Of a DNA stretch of 35,881 nucleotides, positions 13,784 to 22,128 are shown one piece after another (the first letter of the stretch is position 1; each line of letters opens with the position of its first letter). The notes under the pieces are model-generated. The model did not search any database and was not told where the DNA came from. It worked only from the letters and a program-made list of their open reading frames with translations. Origin of the DNA: Bacteroidota bacterium (lineage in GTDB: Bacteria > Bacteroidota > Rhodothermia > Rhodothermales > UBA10348); the NCBI GenBank assembly GCA_029262855.1, contig JAJCYP010000087.1:1-35881 (forward strand). Direction: 5' to 3'. Position numbers and translations under genes: made by a program.

Positions 13784-14608
13784 CTAAACCCCAACCCCGC
13801 TGTGCGCCGCCGCGGCCATCTCCCGCATAAACCCGGGATCGCCGTCTTCTTCAAACGCGTTGCCGACAACCACGAAAGACGCACCAGCCGCAACCTTCGC
13901 CGCAACCGCCTTCGGAGTCCGCACTCCACCGCCCACGATAATCGGCGTCTTCACCGCCGCGGCAATCGCCGCAATCATCTCGTCGGGCACCGCGTGCTCC
14001 GCGCCTGACCCGCCATCGAGATAGGTAGCCTGCAGCCCCAGCATCTCGCCCGCCATCGCGGTGGCCACGGCCACCTCGGGCTTGGCACGCGGCAGCGGCA
14101 GCGACCCCACCATGTACTGAGCGGTGGTCAACGGACCCGACTCAATTAGCATATACCCCGTTGAGATGGTCTCCAGCGCCATCTTGCGGATGAGCGGTGC
14201 GGCCACCACGTGTCGCCCAATCAAATAGTCCGGATTCCGTCCGCTGATCACCATCAGGTACAGCAGCGCATCAAGATTGGCCACAACCTGGGTGATGGCT
14301 CCCGGAAATCCAATCACCGGCAGCGTCGTATGGCGCTTCAGAGTGGAAACGTAGCGGTCCAGCTCGGTGGCATGCACCAGGCTGCCACCAACAAAGAAGA
14401 GATCCACGCCCACGGCCTCGGCACGGGTGGCGAGGTCTGGCAACGCCTGCTCGGGCGTGTCATCTGGATCAATCAGCAATACGAAACCCGCGCCGCGCTG
14501 GTCACGGATGTCGAGAAGTCGCTGGAAAACTGACTGCAATGCTTCGGTCGTTATCAGAAAACAATGATGGAGCTGAACAGCTAGCCGGCGGACCCGAATT
14601 GATTCCAC
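13784..14608 (-). CDS. Geranylgeranylglyceryl phosphate synthase family protein
   Basis: The (beta-alpha)8 prenyltransferase signature of the GGGPS/PcrB family is complete: FVLLIDPDDTP near the start, FFVGGSLVHATEL, LPVIGFPGAITQV, ATYLDGGSGAEHAVP and the phosphate-binding IIVGGGVRTPKAV. The enzyme joins sn-glycerol-1-phosphate to a polyprenyl diphosphate by an ether bond. This is the first step of archaeal lipids, and it is also found in Bacteroidota and relatives with less well known products. The first 30 or so residues before LQSVFQRLLDIRD are not typical, and a TTG at 14539 could be the real start. The gene lies 40 bases after alaS on the same strand and may be cotranscribed. Confidence 0.9.
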   Translation of the reverse strand: MESIRVRRLAVQLHHCFLITTEALQSVFQRLLDIRDQRGAGFVLLIDPDDTPEQALPDLATRAEAVGVDLFFVGGSLVHATELDRYVSTLKRHTTLPVIGFPGAITQVVANLDALLYLMVISGRNPDYLIGRHVVAAPLIRKMALETISTGYMLIESGPLTTAQYMVGSLPLPRAKPEVAVATAMAGEMLGLQATYLDGGSGAEHAVPDEMIAAIAAAVKTPIIVGGGVRTPKAVAAKVAAGASFVVVGNAFEEDGDPGFMREMAAAAHSGVGV

Positions 14609-14648
14609 CGGGTCGGTGGAATCTACCGAAGTCTTGGTCGGGGCTCAA

Positions 14649-17471
14649 CTACCCAAGCATCTCCGAAAGGACACCCGCCGACGCCTCAATGGCCTCTCCC
14701 AGGCGCGAGGCGTCCTTGCCCCCGGCCGTGGCAAGCGTGGGCCGCCCACCTCCGCCACCGCCTACGATCCTGGCGAGCGTGCCGACCAGTTTTCCGGCCT
14801 GAATGCCGCGTCCCTTGATGAGATCGTCCGACACGGTGACCACCAGATAGGCCTTCTCCCCGTCTGTGGAGCCGAGGACGCCGACGCTGCTCTCGCCTAG
14901 ACGCGCCCGCAGGTCCTCGCCCAGTGTCCGGAGCGCATTCATGTCACCGCCGTCAACCTTGCCGCGAGCGAGCGTAACACCAAAAATCTCAACCGCGCCC
15001 TCAATGAACCCAGCCAGTCGACCTGCCAGCGCCTGCTGGCGCAGCTTCTCGACCTCCTTCTCGAGCCGCTTGTTGGCATCGAGCAGATCGGCGACCTCCT
15101 CGTCCGAAGGCCGCTGAAGCGACTTGAACTGCCCACGAACCCGGTCGAGTTCTTCGAGCTCGTGATGCAGATGGGCCACGGCGTCAGACCCGGCAACGGC
15201 TTCCACACGCCGAATGCCCGACGCAACCGAACCCTCGGAGCGGAACCGGAAAACCCCGATCTCGCCCGTGGCAGCGACGTGAATGCCTCCGCACAACTCC
15301 ACGGAGTAGTCCGGATCGAACGTGATCACGCGGACCGCATCGCCGTACTTCTCGCCGAAGAGCGCCATCGCCCCACGCGCCATGGCCTCTTCGATGGGCA
15401 CGTCACGCTCCTCACTCAGCGCGATGTTGCGTTGTATGACCTCGTTGACGCGCTCCTCCACCCGCTTCAGTTCGTCCGGCGTAACGCGCTCGAAGTGGCT
15501 GAAGTCAAACCGAAGCTGTCCAGGCGCAACGAGCGAACCCCTCTGCTGAACGTGCGGCCCCAGGACTTCCCGAAGGGCAGCGTGCATGAGGTGGGTCACC
15601 GAGTGGTGCTTCTTGATCCGGGCGAGGCGCTCGACGTCGACCTGAGCGGTGACAGGCGCGTCCGATTCGCGTGGCAACTGATCCACAACGTGAATCACCT
15701 GCCCGGGCCCCTTGACCGTGTCGAGCACGCGAATCTCCTGACCGCCAATCATCAGCGTGCCGGTGTCGCCCACCTGACCGCCGGACTCGGCATAGAACGG
15801 TGTCTGGTCGAGAACGATTTCGTATCGCTGGGCCTCATCGTTCCCGGCCTCGCGCATGGCACGCACCGCTGCGCCCTCGACGCGGGACTGATCGTACCCG
15901 ACGAACGCGCTCTCGCCCGACGTCACGGTAGTCCATGAGTCAGATCCGGACTGATCCACCTTGAAACTGCTGGCAGCACGGGCCCGATCCCGCTGGGCCT
16001 TCATCGAGGTGTTGTACCCGGTCATCTCCACGCCGATGCCCTCTTCACGGGCCATCAACTGGGTGAGATCGACCGGAAACCCGTAGGTGTCGTGCAGCAG
16101 GAAGGCCACCTCACCGGGCAGATTGCCGTCGGCGATTGCGGCACCGAAGCGCTTCAGTTGCCCGGCCTTGTCGAGGTCCGGATAGGCCTTGGAGAGCAGG
16201 TCCGTGGCCTTCCCATCCGCCTTCAGGGCCGCAACGTCTGCCTCCGGACCCGCCTTCACAAACGGAAGGAGTCGCTCGAAGAACGCCAGGCCGGTGCCGA
16301 GCGTCTCCAGGAAGCTCTCCTCTTCGGCCTTGGTCACGCGGATGAGATAGTCCCGACCGCGTTCGAGCTCCGGAAAAACCGTGCCCATCATGTCCACCAC
16401 CGTCCCGGCGGCCTTGTACAGGAAAGGCTCCTGCAAACCCAGCGTCTGATAGCCGTACCGCACCGCCCGCCGAAGAATGCGCCGGATGACGTAGCCACGG
16501 CCGGTGTTGCCCGGCATCACGCCATCGGCAATCGCGAAGGCAATCGTCCGGACGTGGTCGGCAATCACACGCAGGGCCACGCGGATCCGGTCCGCGTCGT
16601 CCCCCGTGGCGCCGACGGTATCGTAGCTGCTCAGCCCCTCCAGCGGCGACAGCGCGGCCACCTGATCCAGAACGGGCCGAAAGAGGTCGGTATCGTAGGT
16701 GCTCCCTGCCGTCTGCTGGAGCACGGAGACCATGCGCTCGAAGCCCATTCCGGTGTCCACGTGCTTGGCAGAGAGGGGTTTCAGGGAGCCATCGCTCTGG
16801 GCGTTGTACTGGATGAAGACCAGATTCCATATCTCCATCACCAGGGGATGGTCCTCGTTCACCAGATCCCGGCCCGGGACCTTCGCACGCTCCTCGTCTG
16901 AACGCAGATCCACGTGGATCTCGGAGCACGGTCCACACGGCCCCGTGTCACCCATCATCCAGAAGTTGTCCTTGCTCCCGCAAAAGAGAATGTGCTCCGG
17001 GGAGAGCGTTGTCTCGGTCTTCCAAAAACCGGCGGCCTCATCGTCCGGCGAGAGGCCGAGCTTCTTGTCGCCCTCGTGCACGGTGGCGTAGAGACGGCTG
17101 GGATCGAGGCCCCATCGATCAACGAGGAGCTCCCATGCCCATCCGATGGCCTCCTTCTTGAAGTAGTCGCCGAAGCTCCAGTTGCCCAACATCTCGAACA
17201 GGGTGTGGTGGTACGTGTCGTACCCCACCTCCTCGAGATCATTGTGCTTTCCGGAGACCCGCAGGCATTTCTGGGTATCTGCCGCGCGGACGTAGGGCCG
17301 CGTCCCCTCGCCAAGGAAGACATCCTTGAACTGGTTCATCCCCGCGTTCGTGAACATCAGCGTCGGATCGTTGTCCGGCACGATGGACGCGCTGGGCACG
17401 ATTTCGTGCTTCTTCTCACGGAAGAACTCCAGAAAATCGTTGCGAATGCGCTCTGCCGAGAGCTTTTCCAT
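14649..17471 (-). CDS. alaS: Alanyl-tRNA synthetase
   Basis: The 940-residue protein contains the class II catalytic core (FTNAGMNQFKDVFLGEGT, TYHHTLFEMLGNWSFGDYFK, MGDTGPCGPCSEIHVD). The editing domain has zinc ligands in HHSVTHLMHAALR and CGGIHVAATGEIG, and there is a C-terminal oligomerisation part with glycine-rich VGGGGGGRPTLATAGG. It charges tRNA-Ala and clears mischarged Ser/Gly. The ATG at 17471 (MEKLSAERIRNDFLEFF) fits the family; an in-frame ATG at 17495 would add eight residues. A hairpin followed by six U lies in the 5' leader at 17515-17552. The 3' end of a diverged copy is found at 8555-8645. Confidence 0.97.
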   Translation of the reverse strand: MEKLSAERIRNDFLEFFREKKHEIVPSASIVPDNDPTLMFTNAGMNQFKDVFLGEGTRPYVRAADTQKCLRVSGKHNDLEEVGYDTYHHTLFEMLGNWSFGDYFKKEAIGWAWELLVDRWGLDPSRLYATVHEGDKKLGLSPDDEAAGFWKTETTLSPEHILFCGSKDNFWMMGDTGPCGPCSEIHVDLRSDEERAKVPGRDLVNEDHPLVMEIWNLVFIQYNAQSDGSLKPLSAKHVDTGMGFERMVSVLQQTAGSTYDTDLFRPVLDQVAALSPLEGLSSYDTVGATGDDADRIRVALRVIADHVRTIAFAIADGVMPGNTGRGYVIRRILRRAVRYGYQTLGLQEPFLYKAAGTVVDMMGTVFPELERGRDYLIRVTKAEEESFLETLGTGLAFFERLLPFVKAGPEADVAALKADGKATDLLSKAYPDLDKAGQLKRFGAAIADGNLPGEVAFLLHDTYGFPVDLTQLMAREEGIGVEMTGYNTSMKAQRDRARAASSFKVDQSGSDSWTTVTSGESAFVGYDQSRVEGAAVRAMREAGNDEAQRYEIVLDQTPFYAESGGQVGDTGTLMIGGQEIRVLDTVKGPGQVIHVVDQLPRESDAPVTAQVDVERLARIKKHHSVTHLMHAALREVLGPHVQQRGSLVAPGQLRFDFSHFERVTPDELKRVEERVNEVIQRNIALSEERDVPIEEAMARGAMALFGEKYGDAVRVITFDPDYSVELCGGIHVAATGEIGVFRFRSEGSVASGIRRVEAVAGSDAVAHLHHELEELDRVRGQFKSLQRPSDEEVADLLDANKRLEKEVEKLRQQALAGRLAGFIEGAVEIFGVTLARGKVDGGDMNALRTLGEDLRARLGESSVGVLGSTDGEKAYLVVTVSDDLIKGRGIQAGKLVGTLARIVGGGGGGRPTLATAGGKDASRLGEAIEASAGVLSEMLG

Positions 17472-17514
17472 GGCATGGAATAGAGTATGGCCCATAACTG
17501 AAGGACCCGGGGAC

Positions 17515-17552
17515 GGAAGAAAAAAGGCCCGTGATCACCATTGATTCGGGCC
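17515..17552 (-). terminator. Terminator-like hairpin in the alaS leader (possible attenuator)
   Basis: On the minus strand GGCCCG (17552-17547) pairs with CGGGCC (17531-17526). An inner ATCA/TGAT stem around a 4-base loop extends it, and TTTTTT follows at 17525-17520. This is an intrinsic terminator shape lying about 45 bases before the alaS start. The next gene upstream is divergent, so no other minus-strand gene needs ending here. The structure may therefore attenuate alaS itself. Confidence 0.55.
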
Positions 17553-17563
17553 CTGAAACCGAG

Positions 17564-17593
17564 CGAAATATACGGCGATCGTACTTCGACCGG
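17564..17593 (-). promoter_or_regulatory. Possible alaS promoter (TATATTTCG box)
   Basis: On the minus strand TATATTTCG (17572-17564) resembles the Bacteroidota -7 box TAnnTTTG, and TTGAAG lies 21 bases upstream. Transcription would begin shortly before the terminator-like hairpin. This is a pattern match only. Confidence 0.3.
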
Positions 17594-17746
17594 CTTCAAG
17601 ATCGCGCAAAAGGCAGCCTGGCCCTGGCCGGCGCAATGCCGACCGGGTGCTAATTATTTAACTTCATGTAACCTCGATCAATCGCGACCGTAGCAAACCT
17701 TCCAACACCCTCCCGTGTCTGATCGAAAACGGAACCCCCATTCGAA

Positions 17747-18841
17747 ATGAAAACGCGCTTCCTGGGCATTGCCCTCATCGTACTGGCCGGCCTCGCCCTG
17801 ATGAATCTGTATCAGGCCGTCGCCAGGAATTTTGGAGACAGTGAAGTTCACGCGACCGAAGAGGGTGGCAAGTACACCTACTCGACAGCCACGGCAACCG
17901 CCAAGGCTGACGACTTCGATTTCGACTTCGACTTTGATTTCGATTTTGACTTCGACTTTGATCAGGACAGCGACGGCGATCAGTCAGACGCCTCTCGCTC
18001 AGTCATGATCGACAAGACCTTCAGCGTCCGGGATGGGCAGCAACTCCTGATCGATGTCCAGCACAGCGACATCGACGTGCAGACCCGAACGGGCGGTGAC
18101 GAGGCCCGCATCATCGTCCGACTCGAAAGCCGGAATTGGGAGCGTGCGGTTTCCAGGTTCGAGGACATGGACTTCCGGGTCGGCCAGGACGGCAACCGCG
18201 TTTGGCTTCGTTCGGACATGCCCCGGAATACGAATTGGCGCACCCGGATGAACATTCAAGTGGTCGCCATCATCCCGGCTCGTTTTGACGTGGACGTCCA
18301 GAGCACCCACGGTGACTTGGAGATGGAGCAACTGATGGGCGATTTGCAACTCAGGACCACCCATGGTGACGTGGAGCTGCAAGGCATTGCCGGCCGCCTT
18401 ATCGACGTAAACACCACCCACGGTGACATCGAGAGCGGCGATCTGAAGGCGGAGACCGTCAGGATCAAGACTACTCACGGGGACATGGAGCTTGGTCGGG
18501 TCGATTCGGACACCTTCACCGCGTCTACCACCCACAGCGACGTGGTCATCGAACACCTCACGGGCGACTCCGAGATTCGGACGACACATGGCGACGTCCT
18601 TGTCCAGGTGGATGACACAGAGCGCCTCAAAGTCTCGACCACGCACGGCGATGTCGCCGTGACCGTCCCGAGCAGCTTCGGTGCCGACGTCAGCATGTCG
18701 GCCGAACGGGTGTCACTCCCCAGTGGCTCCGACTTCAAGGGCGATGTCAAGAAGAAATCGGCTCGGGGCGAGTTGAACGGGGGCGGCGCACGGGTGAACA
18801 TCTCGACCACCCACGGAAGCGCGACGCTACGCAATCGTTAG
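17747..18841 (+). CDS. DUF4097-like beta-helix protein with DF tract and THGD repeats
   Basis: The 364-residue exported protein has an N-terminal signal or anchor segment (residues 5-24, FLGIALIVLAGLALMNLYQA). A low-complexity D(FD)8 stretch lies near residues 56-72, and a DUF4097 ('putative adhesin') beta-repeat domain follows to the end. The repeat domain carries about eight TTHGD-type motifs spaced some 20 residues apart, such as STHGDLEM, TTHGDVEL and TTHGDIES. In many DUF4097 proteins the equivalent position is Ser or Asn; here it is almost always His, which would stack as a ladder on the helix. The gene stands alone, diverges from alaS, and ends in a strong terminator. The function of the family is not established; a cell-envelope role is likely. 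Confidence 0.85.
   Translation: MKTRFLGIALIVLAGLALMNLYQAVARNFGDSEVHATEEGGKYTYSTATATAKADDFDFDFDFDFDFDFDFDQDSDGDQSDASRSVMIDKTFSVRDGQQLLIDVQHSDIDVQTRTGGDEARIIVRLESRNWERAVSRFEDMDFRVGQDGNRVWLRSDMPRNTNWRTRMNIQVVAIIPARFDVDVQSTHGDLEMEQLMGDLQLRTTHGDVELQGIAGRLIDVNTTHGDIESGDLKAETVRIKTTHGDMELGRVDSDTFTASTTHSDVVIEHLTGDSEIRTTHGDVLVQVDDTERLKVSTTHGDVAVTVPSSFGADVSMSAERVSLPSGSDFKGDVKKKSARGELNGGGARVNISTTHGSATLRNR
17912..17962 (+). repeat. Hexanucleotide-type tract coding for (Asp-Phe)n
   Basis: Seventeen codons alternate GAC/GAT and TTC/TTT, giving D(FD)8 just after the signal segment of the DUF4097-like protein. The period is six bases with third-position variation, so selection for the dipeptide pattern, not only slippage, may maintain it. 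Confidence 0.9.
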
Positions 18842-18898
18842 GGCGGGGCGGCAACGGCTGGCGCGCATCCGCCCCAGCCAACCGGCACACCCAAGCCT

Positions 18899-20947
18899 TC
18901 AAGCCTCCGTGCGACTCAGCGTCGCACGGAGGCTTTTTACATCGGTCAAGGGCTGCTCGCACACGAAATCGCGGCATACATATGCCCTCGCTGCCGACCG
19001 GGCTGTCATGGACTCGACCGCCGGTATGAGCGCCTCTATGGCCTCGCGGTCCGCCCCTGAAGCAGGAAGCCAGAAGGAGACGTCGCCGGCGCGGGGTCGG
19101 CGGCGAACCTCCTTGACCAGATCGTCTCCCGCGTCGTCGGCTACCACGATGATCTCGCGTCCCCGGGCCCACAATGCTGCGGATCCCGAGAGAAACCCTG
19201 ACAGCGCGCTTGGCGACGCATTCAACACCACGCTGGCGGGTGCCATCAGCCGCGCGGCCCGCTCGGTGTATCGGGCTTCAGACGTGAGCGCTCCCAGGCC
19301 GAGAATCAGCCCGGCAGCCTTCGAGACCCCGGCCGGCATCGCCCCGTCGTTCCAATCCTGCTTCCGGACCAGCAGGGCCTCCCCCTCGGTCGAGCCTCGG
19401 TGGAAACCGCCGTCCGGCGCGTCGCAGTAGGCCATCATGTGTTCGGCCAACTCCACGGCATCCTTCAGGCAGACCGGATTGGAGGTGGCCTGGAAAAGCT
19501 CCAACAGACCGGCGCCGAGATAGGCGTAATCGTCCAGCATGGCCGGCACCGCGGCATCGCCTTCAAACCAGCGGTGCAGCCAACCCGCATCACTTCTGAG
19601 GTGCGTCCGCACGAACCGGTGAGCCCGCTCGGCCGCTTCTACGAGCGCAGGCGCCTCAAAGGCCCTTCCCGCACGCGCGAGTGCTCCGATCATGAGGCCA
19701 TTCCAGTCGGAAAGGACCTTCTCATCTCTCAGCGGACGAATCCGGCTGGCGCGCCCCGCGAGCAGCGCTGCCTGAATCCTCGGGAGCTCGACGGGAGGTT
19801 CGGCAGATCGGTCTCCCGGATGCATGACATTCGCGCCCGTCCGCTCTCGCGTGGCCTCATCCAGGAAATTGCCGGCATCCTCCATGCCGAACCAGGCGAT
19901 GGCGGCAGCCGCGTCCTCGGGGCTGAGCAGGGACCGTATTTCGTCCGTCGTCCAAACATAGAACAGCCCCTCTTCTCCCTCTGAGTCTGCGTCCTCGGCA
20001 GAGAAGAATCCTCCCTCCCTGTGCGTGAGATCCCTCATGACATACTCGGCCGTCTGAAGTCCGGCCTCCCTCAGGCGTTCATCTCCGGTCGAGAGGAAGC
20101 CGTCGACGCACGCGTCGAGCATGGTGGCCTGGTCGTGGAGCATCTTCTCGAAATGCGGCAGGCGCCATTCCGAGTCGGTGCTGTACCGGTGCCAGCCGTA
20201 CCCGATCTGGTCGAAGACCCCGCCCCTCCACATGGACAGGACGGTGTCTCGCGCCATGTCGGACTTCACGGAATCGCCCGTGACTTCGGCCTGTCGGAAC
20301 ATCAAAGACAGGTTCTGAGGAGCGGGAAACTTCGGCGCGGAGCCAAAGCCGCCGTGCGTCGGGTCATAGCGCGAGGCGAGTTCGCGGCAGGCTTTCGCGG
20401 GCCAGTCGGGGTCGAACTCGGCGGGGCCATGGGAGACCGTGCCAGGCGCAAACCGGTTGACCAGGACCTGCGTGACCTCATCGGCTGATTCCACGATATC
20501 GGCACGCTCATCCCGCCACGCGGCCGCAATCCTCGGAACCAGATCCATCATCCCGATCCGGCCAAAACGCGAGTGCTTCGGGAGATAGGTCCCGGCATAG
20601 AACGGCTTGCGGTCCGGCGTCATGAGGATCGTGAGCGGCCATCCGCCCTGCTTGCCCATGAGGTGACAGACAGCCATGTACACGTCGTCGATGTCGGGTC
20701 GCTCCTCCCTGTCGACTTTGATGGCCACCATATGCTGATTCATCAGAGCCGCCACCTCCTCGTCCTCGAATGATTCGTGCTCCATCACGTGGCACCAGTG
20801 GCAGGTGGCATAGCCGATGGACAGAAAGACGGGGACGTCTCTCCGCGCTGCTTCTGCAAATGCGTCTTCACCCCACGGAAACCAGTCCACCGGGTTGTTC
20901 TGGTGCTGCAGCAGATATGGAGAGCGAGCGTCGCGGAGTCTGTTCAT
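18899..20947 (-). CDS. DUF255 thioredoxin-domain protein (YyaL/SSP411 family)
   Basis: The start at 20947 gives [22 protein letters not shown], the conserved beginning of this family; the frame can be read back to 21004 but those residues are not conserved. The thioredoxin-like domain has the family signature [20 protein letters not shown] with a CxxC pair. It is followed by [15 protein letters not shown] and [12 protein letters not shown]. The rest is the alpha/alpha-barrel part (for example [21 protein letters not shown]). With 682 residues it is full length. The biochemical role of the family is not settled; a redox-linked sugar or protein enzyme has been suggested. It diverges from the M24 peptidase gene. 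Confidence 0.93.
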   Translation of the reverse strand: MNRLRDARSPYLLQHQNNPVDWFPWGEDAFAEAARRDVPVFLSIGYATCHWCHVMEHESFEDEEVAALMNQHMVAIKVDREERPDIDDVYMAVCHLMGKQGGWPLTILMTPDRKPFYAGTYLPKHSRFGRIGMMDLVPRIAAAWRDERADIVESADEVTQVLVNRFAPGTVSHGPAEFDPDWPAKACRELASRYDPTHGGFGSAPKFPAPQNLSLMFRQAEVTGDSVKSDMARDTVLSMWRGGVFDQIGYGWHRYSTDSEWRLPHFEKMLHDQATMLDACVDGFLSTGDERLREAGLQTAEYVMRDLTHREGGFFSAEDADSEGEEGLFYVWTTDEIRSLLSPEDAAAAIAWFGMEDAGNFLDEATRERTGANVMHPGDRSAEPPVELPRIQAALLAGRASRIRPLRDEKVLSDWNGLMIGALARAGRAFEAPALVEAAERAHRFVRTHLRSDAGWLHRWFEGDAAVPAMLDDYAYLGAGLLELFQATSNPVCLKDAVELAEHMMAYCDAPDGGFHRGSTEGEALLVRKQDWNDGAMPAGVSKAAGLILGLGALTSEARYTERAARLMAPASVVLNASPSALSGFLSGSAALWARGREIIVVADDAGDDLVKEVRRRPRAGDVSFWLPASGADREAIEALIPAVESMTARSAARAYVCRDFVCEQPLTDVKSLRATLSRTEA
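18901..18938 (+). terminator. Strong intrinsic terminator overlapping the 3' end of the convergent gene
   Basis: GCCTCCGTGCGAC (18903-18915) and GTCGCACGGAGGC (18921-18933) form a perfect 13-bp stem, 15 bp with the flanking AA/TT. The loop is TCAGC and TTTTT follows. It ends the DUF4097-like transcript. Read on the minus strand the same bases are the last codons ([10 protein letters not shown]) and stop of the DUF255 gene. Confidence 0.92.
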
Positions 20948-20961
20948 GAACGGGGGGCGCG

Positions 20962-20969
20962 TATCTTGG
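20962..20969 (+). promoter_or_regulatory. Possible -7 box (TATCTTGG) of the peptidase-kinase-DUF819 operon
   Basis: TATCTTGG in the 47-base divergent gap resembles TAnnTTTG and lies 26 bases before the ATG of the M24 peptidase gene. This is a pattern match only. Confidence 0.3.
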
Positions 20970-20994
20970 GACCTGTTCAATCCCTCCTGGAAGC

Positions 20995-22128
20995 ATGAGT
21001 TCAATGACAGCTCTTTCCGAGGCCCTGGCTGGCCGACACGCCCGGCTTCGCGAGGCCATGAAGAGCCACGGACTTGGTGCCGTGGCCATCAACGCGAGTC
21101 CGACACTGGGCTACCTGACTGGGCTCGGTTTCCACCTGTCCGAGCGGCCGGTGATGGCGGTTTTTACGGTTGAAGGCACCCCCACCATGGTTGTGCCGGA
21201 ACTGGAATCTCTCAAATTCAAGAAGGCCCAGTTCGACGTCAATCTCTACACGTACACCGAGTCGCTGGACAGTTGGCAGACGGCCTTCAGCGACGCGTTG
21301 TCATATCTCGCGTCGTCCAAAGTTGGGGTTGAGCCTCGCTGGCTCCGGGTTCTGGAGCTGAGATTCCTGGAGGGTGCCGCTTCCCGCGCCACGCTGGTGT
21401 CTGGCGAAGAGGCCATCGCCCACCTCCGCATGCACAAGGACGTCATCGAACTGGACATGATGCGAACGGCTACCCGCATCGCTCAGGATGCCCTCAGGGC
21501 CACGCTCCCCGAACTCAAGGCGGGCATCACCGAGCTTGAGGCCGCCTCGATCCTGATCCAGAACATGCTGCGGCTCGGATCGGGCGGAGAGCTTCCCTTC
21601 CAGCCGATCGTGGCGTTCGGTCCCAACAGCGCGAATCCTCACGCGGAACCCACGGATCGCCCTCTTCAGGAGGGCGACTTGGCGCTGTTCGACTGGGGCG
21701 CCAACTACAACGGCTATTTCTCAGACTTGACGAGGACCTTCACGTTTGGCGATGTCGATCCCGAATTGCTGAAGATCGCGGGCTTGGTCGAGGCCGCCAA
21801 CGGTGCCGGTCGCGCTGCCAGCGCCCCGGGGGTGGAGGCAGGAGATATCGATCGCGCGACCCGGGCCGTCATCGCCGATGCCGGGTACGGCGAGTACTTC
21901 ATGCATCGCACGGGCCACGGACTCGGGCTGGAAGTGCACGAGGAGCCGTACATCCGCGATGACAACACGCAGGTAATGGCCCCGGGCATGACCTTTACGG
22001 TTGAGCCCGGTATCTACCTGGCCGGTCGGGGTGGGGTGCGAATTGAGGATGACGTGGTCATCACGGCCGACGGGGCCGAGAGCCTGAGTGATATGCCTCG
22101 CGCGGTGGTTCCGATCCCGCGGGGCTAG
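20995..22128 (+). CDS. M24 family aminopeptidase (Xaa-Pro type)
   Basis: The 377-residue protein has an N-terminal creatinase-like domain followed by the pita-bread metallopeptidase fold. All five metal ligands are visible: two Asp in [19 protein letters not shown], His in [17 protein letters not shown], and Glu in [10 protein letters not shown] and VRIEDDVVI. Such enzymes remove N-terminal residues before proline in the cytoplasm. There is no signal peptide. The stop codon is followed at once by the GTG of the histidine kinase gene, so the two are cotranscribed and probably coupled. Confidence 0.95.
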   Translation: MSSMTALSEALAGRHARLREAMKSHGLGAVAINASPTLGYLTGLGFHLSERPVMAVFTVEGTPTMVVPELESLKFKKAQFDVNLYTYTESLDSWQTAFSDALSYLASSKVGVEPRWLRVLELRFLEGAASRATLVSGEEAIAHLRMHKDVIELDMMRTATRIAQDALRATLPELKAGITELEAASILIQNMLRLGSGGELPFQPIVAFGPNSANPHAEPTDRPLQEGDLALFDWGANYNGYFSDLTRTFTFGDVDPELLKIAGLVEAANGAGRAASAPGVEAGDIDRATRAVIADAGYGEYFMHRTGHGLGLEVHEEPYIRDDNTQVMAPGMTFTVEPGIYLAGRGGVRIEDDVVITADGAESLSDMPRAVVPIPRG

